From positions 1 through 36,139 of the forward strand of contig JAMLIQ010000025.1 of NCBI GenBank assembly GCA_023954095.1: DNA of 36,139 nt. Direction: 5' to 3'. The translations under genes were made by a program, and so were the position numbers. This stretch comes from Burkholderiaceae bacterium. Lineage in GTDB: Bacteria; Pseudomonadota; Gammaproteobacteria; Burkholderiales; Burkholderiaceae_C. The first letter of the stretch is position 1. The number at the start of each line of letters is the position of its first letter. Shown here piece after piece: positions 16,601-24,666 of this stretch. Under the pieces are notes generated by a model. The model was not told the origin of the DNA, ran no database searches, and saw nothing but the letters and a program-made list of their open reading frames with translations.

Positions 16601-17275
16601 ATGTCCGCACCTTTCCCTGATTCCCCCGCCGGGCGCCCCAAGGCGCCAGCGGCCCCGGTGGCGGCACGGCCCCGGGGGCGGCCCCGCAAGACGGCAGACG
16701 AGCGCGACGAAGGCAACCGGCGCCAGCTTATCCTTGACGGTGCGGCGCGGCTGTTTCGCGCGCAGGGCTTCGATGCCGCCAGCACGCGCGACATTGCTGC
16801 TGCGGCAGGCATGCGCAGCGGCTCGCCCTTCTACCATTTCGAAAGCAAGAACGCGCTGCTCTACGCCGTGATGGAAGAGGGCATGCAGCGCGCCGTGCGC
16901 AGCCAGGCGCAGGCACTGAGCGGGCTGGACGATACGTCCCCGCGTGCGCGCCTGGCCATCCTGGTGCGCCACCACTGCGACATCCTGCTCGGCCCCGCTG
17001 GCGATTTTGTGCCCGTCATGCTGTACGAGTGGCGCTCGCTCACGCCCGCGCAGCGTGCGGCCATTGCGCAAATCAAAGCCGTATACGAAGCCCCGTGGAT
17101 GCCGGTACTGCAGGCCCTGTACGACGCAGGCGCATTGCGCACAGAGCCCGGCCTGGCCCGGTTGTTCATTTTTGGGGCCCTGAACTGGGCGGTACAGTGG
17201 TACCGCCCCGAGGGGCGGCTGTCGCTCGATGCCCTGGCTGCCCATGCCCTGGCCCTGTTCCTGGCGCCGGAGTGA
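16601..17275 (+). CDS. TetR-family transcriptional regulator
   Basis: A 224-residue TetR/AcrR regulator. A proline-rich basic tail (1-38) with a PRGRPRK AT-hook-like patch is followed by the DNA-binding domain (about 42-90) with GFDAASTRDIAAAAGMRSGSPFYHFESKN split across helix-turn-helix and anchor helices. The ligand domain follows. It precedes an isomerase-type crotonase gene by 46 bases in the same direction and probably regulates it, which would fit a fatty-acid or acyl-CoA ligand. A GTG at 16592 is in frame, but the ATG at 16601 is the better start. The N-terminal AT-hook-like patch is common in proteobacterial TetR proteins. Confidence 0.87.
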   Translation: MSAPFPDSPAGRPKAPAAPVAARPRGRPRKTADERDEGNRRQLILDGAARLFRAQGFDAASTRDIAAAAGMRSGSPFYHFESKNALLYAVMEEGMQRAVRSQAQALSGLDDTSPRARLAILVRHHCDILLGPAGDFVPVMLYEWRSLTPAQRAAIAQIKAVYEAPWMPVLQALYDAGALRTEPGLARLFIFGALNWAVQWYRPEGRLSLDALAAHALALFLAPE

Positions 17276-17321
17276 TTCCGGTGATTCCGTTCCCCGCCTT
17301 GTAACCCCATCCGGAGCCCTT

Positions 17322-18095
17322 ATGGACATACATTTCGCCACCACCATCGAGCGCAAAGTACTGCACCTGCGCTTCGGCCGGACGGGGGTGCGCAATCTGA
17401 TGGACGACGCCTGGTTCGATGCGCTCGCAGGCCATCTGGCCGAAGCCGACCGCCATCCCGATGTGCGCGTCGTGCTGCTCAGTGCCGAGGGCGATGCGTT
17501 CTGTTCGGGGGCCGATCTCAAGGGCATCCAGCCGAGCCTGCTCACCGACGACTACGCGCAGTCGGCGCTGGCGCGGCTGCTGCAGCGCCTGACCCGCTTC
17601 GACAAGCCGCTGGTGGCTGCGGTGCACGGCCTGGCCATCGGGGGCGGCACCACCTTGCTGCTGCACTGCGATTTTGTCTACGCTGCCGAGGGCACGCGCT
17701 TTCAGATGCCGTTCGCCAAACTGGGCCTGGTGCCCGAGTTTGGGTCCAGCTACCTGCTGCCGCTGAACGCGGGCATGCGGCTGGCCAGTGAACTGGTGCT
17801 GCTGGGCGAGCCCTTTGACGCCGCGACTGCACTCAGGGCGGGGCTGGTGACGTCCGTGGAGCCCCCCGAGGGCCTGATGCAGCGGGCATGGCAGAGCGCC
17901 CACACGCTGGCGCAGATGGCCCCAGGCCCCCTGCGCCGCAGCAAGAACTTGCTGCGCCAGGGCCACCAGGCAGCGCTGGAGGCCGCACTGGCGCGCGAGG
18001 GCCTGGCGCTGCAGGAGAGCTTGCGTTCGCCTGAACTGGCCGAGGCCGTGTCGGCCTTTCTGGCCAAGCGCGCGCCCGATTTTTCCCGGTTCTGA
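17322..18095 (+). CDS. crotonase-fold protein, probable enoyl-CoA isomerase (second)
   Basis: A 257-residue crotonase. FCSGADLKGI is the first oxyanion segment and HGLAIGGGTTLLLHCDFVYAA the second. As in the crotonase at 14391, the hydratase glutamates are missing (GGGTTL; MPFAKLG), while E139 in LGLVPEFGSS occupies the isomerase acid position. The two proteins share this active-site pattern and the LLGEPF motif, and look like paralogs. GGAG at 17313-17316 gives a good ribosome-binding site for the ATG at 17322. Likely acts on unsaturated acyl-CoAs; dehalogenase or hydratase activity cannot be excluded from sequence. Confidence 0.86.
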   Translation: MDIHFATTIERKVLHLRFGRTGVRNLMDDAWFDALAGHLAEADRHPDVRVVLLSAEGDAFCSGADLKGIQPSLLTDDYAQSALARLLQRLTRFDKPLVAAVHGLAIGGGTTLLLHCDFVYAAEGTRFQMPFAKLGLVPEFGSSYLLPLNAGMRLASELVLLGEPFDAATALRAGLVTSVEPPEGLMQRAWQSAHTLAQMAPGPLRRSKNLLRQGHQAALEAALAREGLALQESLRSPELAEAVSAFLAKRAPDFSRF

Positions 18096-18097
18096 AA

Positions 18098-18508
18098 TCA
18101 GCGCACGGGCAGGGGGCGAGGGCGCCCGTCGGCGTCGATGGCCACATAGGTCAGCCGCGCCTCGGTCACCTTGACATAGTTGCCCTGTTCGGCAAACCGC
18201 TCGGCGTACACCTCGACCTCCACCGTGATCGAGGTGCGCCCCACGCGCGTGACGCTGGAGAAGAACGACAGGATGTCGCCCACGCGCACGGGATGCTTGA
18301 AGACAAACTCATTCACCGCCACGGTGGCCATGCGGCCCTGCACGTGGCGCGCGGGCAGCACCGAGCCCGCCAGGTCCACCTGGGCCATGACCCAGCCGCC
18401 GAAGATGTCGCCGTTGCCGTTGGTGTCGGCCGGCATGGGAATGACCTTGAGCACCAGCTCCTTGTCGGTGGGTAATGTGGCAGGGGTGCGGGAAGGGATG
18501 TCGGACAT
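18098..18508 (-). CDS. yciA: YciA-like acyl-CoA thioesterase
   Basis: A 136-residue hotdog acyl-CoA thioesterase. The signature NGDIFGGWVMAQVDLAGSV (about residues 32-50) is the YciA/HI0827 active-site helix, followed by VAVNEFVFKHPVRVGD and the strands SFFSSVTRVGRTSI and VEVEVYAERF. YciA enzymes hydrolyse a broad range of acyl-CoAs and may recycle CoA. I chose the ATG at 18508, since the longer frame would need a TTG. It converges with the crotonase gene, leaving a two-base gap, and is divergent from the ABC exporter with about 40 bases between starts, so the two promoters must overlap. Confidence 0.92.
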   Translation of the reverse strand: MSDIPSRTPATLPTDKELVLKVIPMPADTNGNGDIFGGWVMAQVDLAGSVLPARHVQGRMATVAVNEFVFKHPVRVGDILSFFSSVTRVGRTSITVEVEVYAERFAEQGNYVKVTEARLTYVAIDADGRPRPLPVR

Positions 18509-18549
18509 GGGCACAATCTCGGTGAAAACAACCAACGGAATTGTCCCTC

Positions 18550-20373
18550 ATGCGCCGCCACGGCGAATCCTCTCCCCCCATCTCTTCCGGCGCCTCGGCG
18601 CGCACGCATTCGGACTGGGCCACGCTGGGCCGCCTGCTGCCCTATCTGTGGCAGTACAAATGGCGCGTGCTGGCTGCGCTCGCCTTCATGGTGGGGGCCA
18701 AGCTGGCCAACGTGGGCGTGCCGCTGCTGCTCAAACAACTGGTCGATGCGATGGCGGTGCCGCCCGGCGCCGTGACCGCGCTGCTGGTAGTGCCGGTCGC
18801 GCTGCTGCTGGGCTACGGGGCCTTGCGCTGGACAACTTCGCTGTTCACCGAACTGCGCGAGCTGGTGTTTGCCAAGGCCACGCAGGGCGCCGCGCGCAGC
18901 ATTGCCCTGAATACCTTCCGGCATCTGCACGCGCTCAGCCTGCGGTTCCACCTGGAGCGCCAGACGGGCGGCATGACGCGCGACATCGAGCGCGGTGTGC
19001 GCGGCATCGAGTCGCTGATCTCGTTTGCCCTGTTCAATATCGTCGCCACGCTGGTCGAGGTGGTCCTGGTGCTCTCGGTGCTGGGCAACCGCTTCGACAT
19101 GGGTTTTGTCTGGATCACGCTGGCTGCGCTGGTGGTCTACATCACGTTCACTGTGGTCATCACCGAGTGGCGCACCAAGTTCCGGCGCGAGGCCAACCTG
19201 CTCGACTCTGCTGCGCACACCAGGGCGGTTGATTCCCTGTTGAACTACGAAACCGTCAAGTACTTCAACAACGAGGATTTCGAGGCGCGCCGCTACGACG
19301 AAAGCCTGGAGAGCCTGCGCCGCGTGCGCCTCAAGAGCCAGAGCACGCTGTCCATGCTCAACAGCGGGCAGCAGGCCATCATTGCCACCGCGCTGGTCGC
19401 CATGCTGTGGCGTGCCACGCAGGGGGTGGCCGATGGCCACATGACGCTGGGCGACCTGGTCATGGTCAACGCCTTCATGATCCAGATCTACATCCCGCTC
19501 AACTTCTTTGGCGTGATCTACCGTGAAATCAAGCAGAACCTGACCGACCTGGACAAGATGTTCACGCTGATGGACCGGCCGCAGGAGGTGGCGGATGCGC
19601 CGGGCGCCCAGCCGCTCCGCATTGCTCCCGGCAGCAGCCCGGCGGTGCGTTTTGAAGATGTGCACTTTGCCTATGAGCCCAACCGCCCCATCCTGCGCGG
19701 CGTGAGCTTCGAGATTCCCGCCGGCAAGACGGTGGCTGTGGTGGGCCCGTCGGGCGCCGGCAAGTCCACGCTGGCGCGCCTGCTGTTTCGCTTCTATGAC
19801 ATCCAGCAGGGCCGCATCAGCCTGGCCGGGCAGGACATGCAGAGCGTCACGCAGGCCAGCGTGCGCTCGTGCGTAGGCATCGTGCCGCAGGACACCGTGC
19901 TGTTCAACGACACCGTGGCCTACAACATCGCCTACGGGCGCCCTGGCGCCACCCCGCAGGAAGTGGAACAGGCCGCGCGCGCGGCGCACATCCACGGCTT
20001 CATCGCGTCCACCCCCAAAGGCTACGACACCATGGTGGGCGAGCGCGGCCTCAAGCTCTCGGGCGGCGAGAAGCAGCGCGTGGCCATCGCCCGGACCCTG
20101 CTCAAGAACCCCCCCATCCTGGTGTTCGACGAGGCCACCTCCGCCCTCGATTCCGCCAACGAGCGCGCCATCCAGGCCGAACTGCGCGGCGTGGCGCGCG
20201 GCAAGACCACGCTGGTGATCGCCCACCGCCTCTCCACCGTGGTGGACGCCCACGAAATCCTGGTCATGGAAGCGGGCCGGATCGTCGAGCGCGGCACGCA
20301 CGCGCAGCTGCAGGCGGCCCAGGGGCGCTATGCGCGCATGTGGGCGATGCAGCAGTCGGGCGATGCGGTTTGA
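18550..20373 (+). CDS. Atm1-type ABC exporter (fused membrane and ATPase)
   Basis: A 607-residue half-transporter with an N-terminal six-helix exporter domain (about 35-325) and a C-terminal ATPase. Walker [10 protein letters not shown] is at residues 399-407, the signature [10 protein letters not shown] starts at 503, Walker B has D527 in [10 protein letters not shown], and the switch histidine lies in IAHRLSTV. The [16 protein letters not shown] stretch is characteristic of Atm1/HMT1/ABCB7-like exporters, which move glutathione-linked sulfur or metal species. It should dimerise. Start at the ATG 18550; TTG at 18541 would add three residues. The stop codon abuts a dispersed repeat and a shared terminator region. 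Confidence 0.92.
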   Translation: MRRHGESSPPISSGASARTHSDWATLGRLLPYLWQYKWRVLAALAFMVGAKLANVGVPLLLKQLVDAMAVPPGAVTALLVVPVALLLGYGALRWTTSLFTELRELVFAKATQGAARSIALNTFRHLHALSLRFHLERQTGGMTRDIERGVRGIESLISFALFNIVATLVEVVLVLSVLGNRFDMGFVWITLAALVVYITFTVVITEWRTKFRREANLLDSAAHTRAVDSLLNYETVKYFNNEDFEARRYDESLESLRRVRLKSQSTLSMLNSGQQAIIATALVAMLWRATQGVADGHMTLGDLVMVNAFMIQIYIPLNFFGVIYREIKQNLTDLDKMFTLMDRPQEVADAPGAQPLRIAPGSSPAVRFEDVHFAYEPNRPILRGVSFEIPAGKTVAVVGPSGAGKSTLARLLFRFYDIQQGRISLAGQDMQSVTQASVRSCVGIVPQDTVLFNDTVAYNIAYGRPGATPQEVEQAARAAHIHGFIASTPKGYDTMVGERGLKLSGGEKQRVAIARTLLKNPPILVFDEATSALDSANERAIQAELRGVARGKTTLVIAHRLSTVVDAHEILVMEAGRIVERGTHAQLQAAQGRYARMWAMQQSGDAV

Positions 20374-20428
20374 GTGTTTTTTGGCTCCGGCGCTTTCTGG
20401 GCAAGCGCAAGCAGCTATCAAATCAGGA
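20373..20428 (+). repeat. dispersed repeat, copy D (abuts exporter stop codon)
   Basis: CAAGCGCAAGCAGCTATC ends the copy, with CAGCTATC starting at 20412. By the 39-base rule the left arm begins at 20373, the last base of the exporter stop codon, and includes GGCTCC. GCGCTT and AAGCGC can form a hairpin in the middle. The left arm is diverged. Confidence 0.7.
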
Positions 20429-20432
20429 GTGA

Positions 20433-20459
20433 AACAAAAAACCCCGCGACAGCGGGGTT
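20433..20459 (-). terminator. rho-independent terminator of the TRAP operon
   Basis: Stem AACCCCGC (20440-20447), loop GACA, stem GCGGGGTT (20452-20459). On the minus strand the hairpin is followed by a run of T (complement of the A-run 20435-20440), as expected for termination of the minus-strand dctP transcript 26 bases after its stop codon. Confidence 0.9.
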
Positions 20460-20484
20460 GATGGATTGCGGCGCAGGGTACTTG

Positions 20485-21519
20485 TTACTTGCGCGCAGCA
20501 ATCGCTTTCTCGGCCATGTTCACCAAGTCGGTGCCCACCTGGCTCTTCCACTTGTCGTACACCGGGCGGGTGGCCTTGACGAAGGCCTCGCGCTCGGCGG
20601 GGCTGAGCTGGGTGACCGTGACGCCCAGGCCTTCGATCTGCTTGAGCAGGGGCTTGTCGGCTTCGACGACGCCCTTGCGGGCAATGGCGATTTCTTCCTT
20701 GCCCGCTTCGATGGCCGCCTGGCGCACGATTTCGCGGTCGGCAGGGGTCCAGGAGTTCCAGATGTCCTTGTTCACCACGAAGATCAGCGGGTCGGCAATG
20801 TAGCCCCACAGCGTGAGGTATTTCTGCGCCACGCTGTGCAGCTTGGCGGCGGTGAAGATGGCCAGGGGGTTTTCCTGGCCGTCCACGGCGCCGCTGGCCA
20901 TGGCGGGCTGGGCGTCGGCCCAGCTCATCTGCGTGGGGTTGGCACCCAGGGCGCTGAAGGTGTCGAGGAACAGGGGTGAGCCGACCACGCGGATCTTCAT
21001 GCCTTTCAGGTCGCCAGGCGTCTTGATGGGTTTCTTGGAGTTGGAGATCTCGCGGTAGCCGTTTTCGCCCCAGGCGAGCGGCACCACACCGGCCTTGTCC
21101 AGCGTCTTGAACAGGCTCTTGCCCACATCGCCCTGCGTGAGTGCATCGATGGCGGCGTAGTCGGGCATCAGGAAGGGCAGCGAGAACAGGTTGAGCTGCT
21201 TGACCTGGGGCGACCAGTTGATGGTCGAGCCCACGGCCATGTCGATCACGCCCTGGCGCAGGGCCGAGAACTCGCGCGTCTGGTCGCCCTGGATCAGCGA
21301 GACGCCGGGGTAGAGCTTGATGTTGATGCGGCCATTGGTGCGCTCGCGCACCTTGTTGGCCCACAGCTCGCCCCCCTTGCCCCATGGAAAGGCCGTGCCC
21401 AGCACCAGCGACATGCGGTATTCGCTCTTGTAGGCCGTCTGCGCCAGGGCGGCGGGGCTGCCCAGGGCCAGCAGCGAGGCGGCGGCCACGGCCGAAGTGA
21501 GGAAGGTACGCAGTTTCAT
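20485..21519 (-). CDS. dctP: TRAP transporter substrate-binding protein (DctP family)
   Basis: A 344-residue periplasmic solute receptor. The signal peptide (about 1-26) ends with AALA before QTAYKSEY. The mature protein has the DctP pattern FPWGKGGELWANKVRERTNGR near the N-terminus and, around the usual ligand-carboxylate arginine region, GMKIRVVGSPLFLDTFSALGA followed by GAVDGQENP. It delivers a small organic acid to the DctQM membrane permease. AGGAG about ten bases before the ATG is a clear ribosome-binding site. It is last in the Q-M-P order, 39 bases after dctM, whereas DctP often comes first, and a strong terminator follows. The ligand cannot be named from sequence. Confidence 0.93.
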   Translation of the reverse strand: MKLRTFLTSAVAAASLLALGSPAALAQTAYKSEYRMSLVLGTAFPWGKGGELWANKVRERTNGRINIKLYPGVSLIQGDQTREFSALRQGVIDMAVGSTINWSPQVKQLNLFSLPFLMPDYAAIDALTQGDVGKSLFKTLDKAGVVPLAWGENGYREISNSKKPIKTPGDLKGMKIRVVGSPLFLDTFSALGANPTQMSWADAQPAMASGAVDGQENPLAIFTAAKLHSVAQKYLTLWGYIADPLIFVVNKDIWNSWTPADREIVRQAAIEAGKEEIAIARKGVVEADKPLLKQIEGLGVTVTQLSPAEREAFVKATRPVYDKWKSQVGTDLVNMAEKAIAARK

Positions 21520-21558
21520 GGTTTCAGTCTCCTAGCGATGTTGTTGCACACGAAAAAA

Positions 21559-22857
21559 TCAGTATCCCAGCCGGGCCGGGAGCCACAGTGCCAGCCCGGG
21601 CCAGAGCACGACGGCCAGCATCACCATGCACATGGCGACCAGCAGCCAGCCCACCCAGCGGGAGGTCTGCTCGATGCGCACTCCGGCAATGCGGCTGGAG
21701 ACCATCAGGTTCACGGCCATGGGCGGAGTGAACTGGCCCAGCGCCACGTTCAGCGTGAGCAGCACGCCAAACCACACCGGGTTCCACTGGTAGTGCTGCA
21801 TGATGGGCACCATCAGCGGCACGAAAATCAGGAAGATGGAAATGCCGTCGAGGAACATGCCGGTCGCGATGAGCAGCAGCACCAGCAGGGCCAGCACGCC
21901 GTACTCGCCCAGGCCCGAACCCACGATGGCGCGGGTGATGGGATCGATCACGCCCAGGGTGGAGAGCGAGAACGCGAAGATGCCCGCCAGCGACACCACC
22001 AGCAGAATGACGGCCGACAGTTCGCCCGATTCGCGCAGGATCTCGAACAGGTCGCGCACATGGATCGTGCGGTGCACCACCATGCCGATGAACAGGCCGT
22101 AGAACACGGCGACCACGGCGGCCTCGGTGGGGGTGAACCAGCCTGCCCGCATGCCCCCCAGAATGAGCACGGGTGCGGCCAGGCCCCACGAGGCTTCTCG
22201 CAGGCTTTTCCAGAATGCGGGGCGCGGCAGGTGGGCTTCGTGGGCGCCCATGCCGTGGCGCCGCGCCAGCCAGACCGAGGGCACGATGAGGGCCAGGCCG
22301 GCCAGAATGCCAGGGATCATGCCGGCGGCAAACAATGCAGGCACCGAGGCGCCGGGCACCAGCACCGAATAGACGATGAAGGCCACCGACGGCGGGATGA
22401 GGATGTCGATGGACGCAGCTGCGCCGACCACGGCGGCCGAGAACGGCGCGGGATAGCCCGCGCGCGTCATGGCCGCGATCATCACCCCGCCCACGGCCGC
22501 TGCCGTGGCAGGGCCGGAGCCCGAGATGCCCCCCAGGAACATGGCCACGGCCACCGCCACCAGGGGCAGCATGCCCGGGCCGCGCCCGACGATGGAGACC
22601 GCCAGGTTCACCAGCCGCAGGGCCACCCCCGAGCGGTCGAAGATCGAGCCCACGAGCACGAACATCGGAATGGCCAGCAGCGGGTATTTGCCCAGCCCGG
22701 CGTAGAAGTTCTGCGGCACGGCCAGCAGGCCAAACCACTGCGAATCGGCATTGGCCGCGGCAATGGCAGCCGTGCCCGCCAAGCCCAGCGCCGCGCCAAT
22801 CGGCACGCCCGCCAGCATCAACAGGGCAAAGGCGACGAACAGCAGGGTGGCCGTCAT
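21559..22857 (-). CDS. dctM: TRAP transporter large permease (DctM)
   Basis: A 432-residue integral membrane protein with about twelve hydrophobic segments. Diagnostic DctM features include IPMFVLVGSIFDRSG, the glycine-rich FLGGISGSGPATAAAVGGVM segment, ASIDILIPPSVAFIVYS, and FTPPMAVNLMVSS near the C-terminus. It carries the sodium-coupled transport step. The ATG at 22857 overlaps the dctQ stop as ATGA, so the two are translationally coupled. Longer in-frame starts inside dctQ exist but have no membrane or family support. Length fits the family (about 425-430). Confidence 0.95.
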   Translation of the reverse strand: MTATLLFVAFALLMLAGVPIGAALGLAGTAAIAAANADSQWFGLLAVPQNFYAGLGKYPLLAIPMFVLVGSIFDRSGVALRLVNLAVSIVGRGPGMLPLVAVAVAMFLGGISGSGPATAAAVGGVMIAAMTRAGYPAPFSAAVVGAAASIDILIPPSVAFIVYSVLVPGASVPALFAAGMIPGILAGLALIVPSVWLARRHGMGAHEAHLPRPAFWKSLREASWGLAAPVLILGGMRAGWFTPTEAAVVAVFYGLFIGMVVHRTIHVRDLFEILRESGELSAVILLVVSLAGIFAFSLSTLGVIDPITRAIVGSGLGEYGVLALLVLLLIATGMFLDGISIFLIFVPLMVPIMQHYQWNPVWFGVLLTLNVALGQFTPPMAVNLMVSSRIAGVRIEQTSRWVGWLLVAMCMVMLAVVLWPGLALWLPARLGY

Positions 22858-23393
22858 GCGCCGGGCTCCTGGCGGGCACGGCGCCAGCTGCGCAGGCCAT
22901 GGCCCAGCGCGCGTGCGGCGATCAGTGTGGAGAACACCGGCAGCCAGACCGAATACCACCACTGCGGCACGCCGATGCCGGGCGACGTTTCCTCGAAACG
23001 GTAGTCGTCCCATACCACGCGCACACTGAGTACGGCCATGGTGGCAAACAGCAGCGCCACCATCAGCGCGCCCAGCTGGGCCAGCCGCTGGCGGCGCCGG
23101 GCCGGGCCGCTTTCGGAAAAATATTCGATGCGGATATGGCGGTCGCGCGCCACCGCAGCCGAACCGCCCACCATCGCCAGCACGATCATGAGAAAGACCG
23201 AGATTTCCTCGGTCCAGGCAAAGGACGAATTGGTGAAATAGCGCACCAGCACATTGGCAAAGGTGATGAGCGCCAGGGCCGCCATGACGATCACGGTGAG
23301 CCAGTCTTCCAGGCCCAGCAGGCGGGCTTCGGCGGGGGGAGAGGCCGTAGGCGCAGCCGCGCTCTCTGGCGTGGCGGGTGGGTGGTTGGACAT
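22854..23393 (-). CDS. dctQ: TRAP transporter small permease (DctQ)
   Basis: A 179-residue membrane protein with four hydrophobic segments and a proline/alanine-rich N-terminal tail (1-25). The central SSFAWTEEISVFLMIVLAMVGGSAAVARDRHIRIEYF stretch contains the WTEEIS and HIRI-type features usual for DctQ. It partners with DctM and stabilises the complex. It is the first gene of the minus-strand TRAP operon and overlaps dctM by four bases. I chose the ATG at 23393; a TTG just before it would add one residue. The start is divergent from the LysR gene with a 165-base gap. Confidence 0.93.
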   Translation of the reverse strand: MSNHPPATPESAAAPTASPPAEARLLGLEDWLTVIVMAALALITFANVLVRYFTNSSFAWTEEISVFLMIVLAMVGGSAAVARDRHIRIEYFSESGPARRRQRLAQLGALMVALLFATMAVLSVRVVWDDYRFEETSPGIGVPQWWYSVWLPVFSTLIAARALGHGLRSWRRARQEPGA

Positions 23394-23464
23394 CAATGCA
23401 GGTCGCGTGGCAGGTTCTGTGGCACGGCGGTCAAGGCCGCACGCACGCGCAGGGCGCGGCGTAT

Positions 23465-23481
23465 CGCTGCATTATGCGGCG
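23465..23481. promoter_or_regulatory. near-palindrome in the dctQ-lysR divergent gap
   Basis: CGCTGCATTATGCGGCG is symmetric except near the centre and one flanking pair. It lies in the 165-base space between the divergent TRAP operon and the LysR gene, where a LysR-type regulator controlling a divergent target normally binds. The rest of the gap shows nothing else I can name. Confidence 0.35.
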
Positions 23482-23558
23482 AATTCCTATGTGGGCGCAG
23501 CAATCGGGGCGTGCGCGGGCGGTCTGCGAAAGCGTCGGCGCGCGCAGATAATGCGCCG

Positions 23559-24509
23559 ATGGAAACCAAGTGGCTTGAAGACTTCGTCAGCCTGGCCGAA
23601 ACGCGCAGTTTCAGCCGGTCAGCGCAACTGCGCCATGTGACGCAACCGGCGTTCTCCCGCCGCATCCAGGCGCTGGAAGCCTGGGCCGGCACCGATCTGG
23701 TGGACCGCAGTTCCTACCCCACGCGCCTGACGGCGGCGGGCAAGACACTGTACGACCAGTCGCTGGAGGTCTTGCAGGCCCTGCAGAACACCCGCGCCAT
23801 GCTGCGTGCGCACAGCACGTCCAGCCAGGACATGATCGAGTTTGCCGTACCGCATACGCTGGCATTCACCTTCTTTCCGGCCTGGGTGGCCAGCCTGCAC
23901 AGCCAGTTCGGGCCGTTCAAGAGCCGGCTCATCGCCCTCAATGTGCACGATGCCGTGATGCGCCTGGTGGAAGGCAGCTGCGATGTGCTGGTCACCTACC
24001 ACCACGAATCCCAGCCCTTCCAGCTCGACGCCAACCACTATGAAATGGTGAGCCTGGGCAAGGAGGTGCTGTCGCCCTACAGCAAGCCCGACGCCGAAGG
24101 CCGGCCGCTGCACTGCCTGCCCGGCAAGCCGGGCCAGCCGCTGCCGTATCTGGGGTATGCGCCGGGGGCCTATCTGGGGCGGGTGACCGAGCTGATTCTG
24201 AAACAGTCCGGCACGGCCATCCACCTCAGCCGGGTCTATGAAACCGATATGGCCGAGGGCCTCAAGGCCATGGCGCTGGAGGGGCAGGGCGTGGCCTTTC
24301 TGCCCCACAGCGCGGTGAAGAAGGACCTGCGCGCGCGCCGACTGGTCAGCGCGGTGCCGCCGGGCCTGCAAGACCTGCAGATGGTGATGGATGTGCGCGC
24401 CTACCGTGAGCGTCCCACCGGCAAGGACGAGCCCAAGGGCACGGCGCAGGCGCTCTGGACCTATCTGCAGACGCAGACGGGCGGCGGCGCGGGCGCCCTG
24501 CCTGCATGA
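23559..24509 (+). CDS. LysR-family transcriptional regulator
   Basis: A 316-residue LysR-type regulator. The winged helix-turn-helix occupies residues about 1-60 (METKWLEDFVSLAETRSFSR, then LRHVTQPAFSRRIQALE), followed by a linker helix and a periplasmic-binding-protein-like effector domain with VEGSCDVLVTYHHES and GQGVAFLPHSAVKK. The sequence resembles the HypT/YjiE branch in the N-terminal region. The gene is divergent from the TRAP operon and runs toward two amino-acid binding-protein genes, so either could be its target. The ATG at 23559 matches the usual LysR N-terminus. A long in-frame extension upstream into the dctQ region has no family support and is ignored. Confidence 0.92.
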   Translation: METKWLEDFVSLAETRSFSRSAQLRHVTQPAFSRRIQALEAWAGTDLVDRSSYPTRLTAAGKTLYDQSLEVLQALQNTRAMLRAHSTSSQDMIEFAVPHTLAFTFFPAWVASLHSQFGPFKSRLIALNVHDAVMRLVEGSCDVLVTYHHESQPFQLDANHYEMVSLGKEVLSPYSKPDAEGRPLHCLPGKPGQPLPYLGYAPGAYLGRVTELILKQSGTAIHLSRVYETDMAEGLKAMALEGQGVAFLPHSAVKKDLRARRLVSAVPPGLQDLQMVMDVRAYRERPTGKDEPKGTAQALWTYLQTQTGGGAGALPA

Positions 24510-24533
24510 ATTATTTGCATAGTTGTGCGCTTA

Positions 24534-24572
24534 TTCGGCATTGGAAATGCGCTCTGCCGAATCGTACGATTC
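24534..24572. promoter_or_regulatory. nested inverted repeats upstream of the first binding protein
   Basis: GAATCGTACGATTC (24559-24572) is a perfect 14-base palindrome. Overlapping it, TTCGGCA (24534-24540) pairs with TGCCGAA (24555-24561). The 157-base gap between the LysR gene and the binding-protein gene is AT-richer than its surroundings and has two GGAAATG motifs (24543 and 24604). This looks like an operator region; the regulator is unknown. Confidence 0.5.
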
Positions 24573-24666
24573 CGCGCCCTGCCATCCGTTTTTTTCCAGA
24601 ACATGGAAATGACTTTCGCAGTATGCCGCCTTGCAATCCAGAAACACTGATTTGTTGAGACACCGT

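Noticed and set aside
18313-20421. A 702-codon minus-strand frame opposite the ABC exporter gene, and similar long frames opposite argB, the FadN-like gene and the thiolase gene.
   Set aside because: Same low-complexity His/Gln/Arg-rich composition, no ribosome-binding sites, no domains. They arise from GC-biased third codon positions.
21538-23004. A 488-codon plus-strand frame opposite dctM.
   Set aside because: It encodes a His/Gln/Arg-rich sequence with no domain, while the minus-strand DctM is unmistakable.
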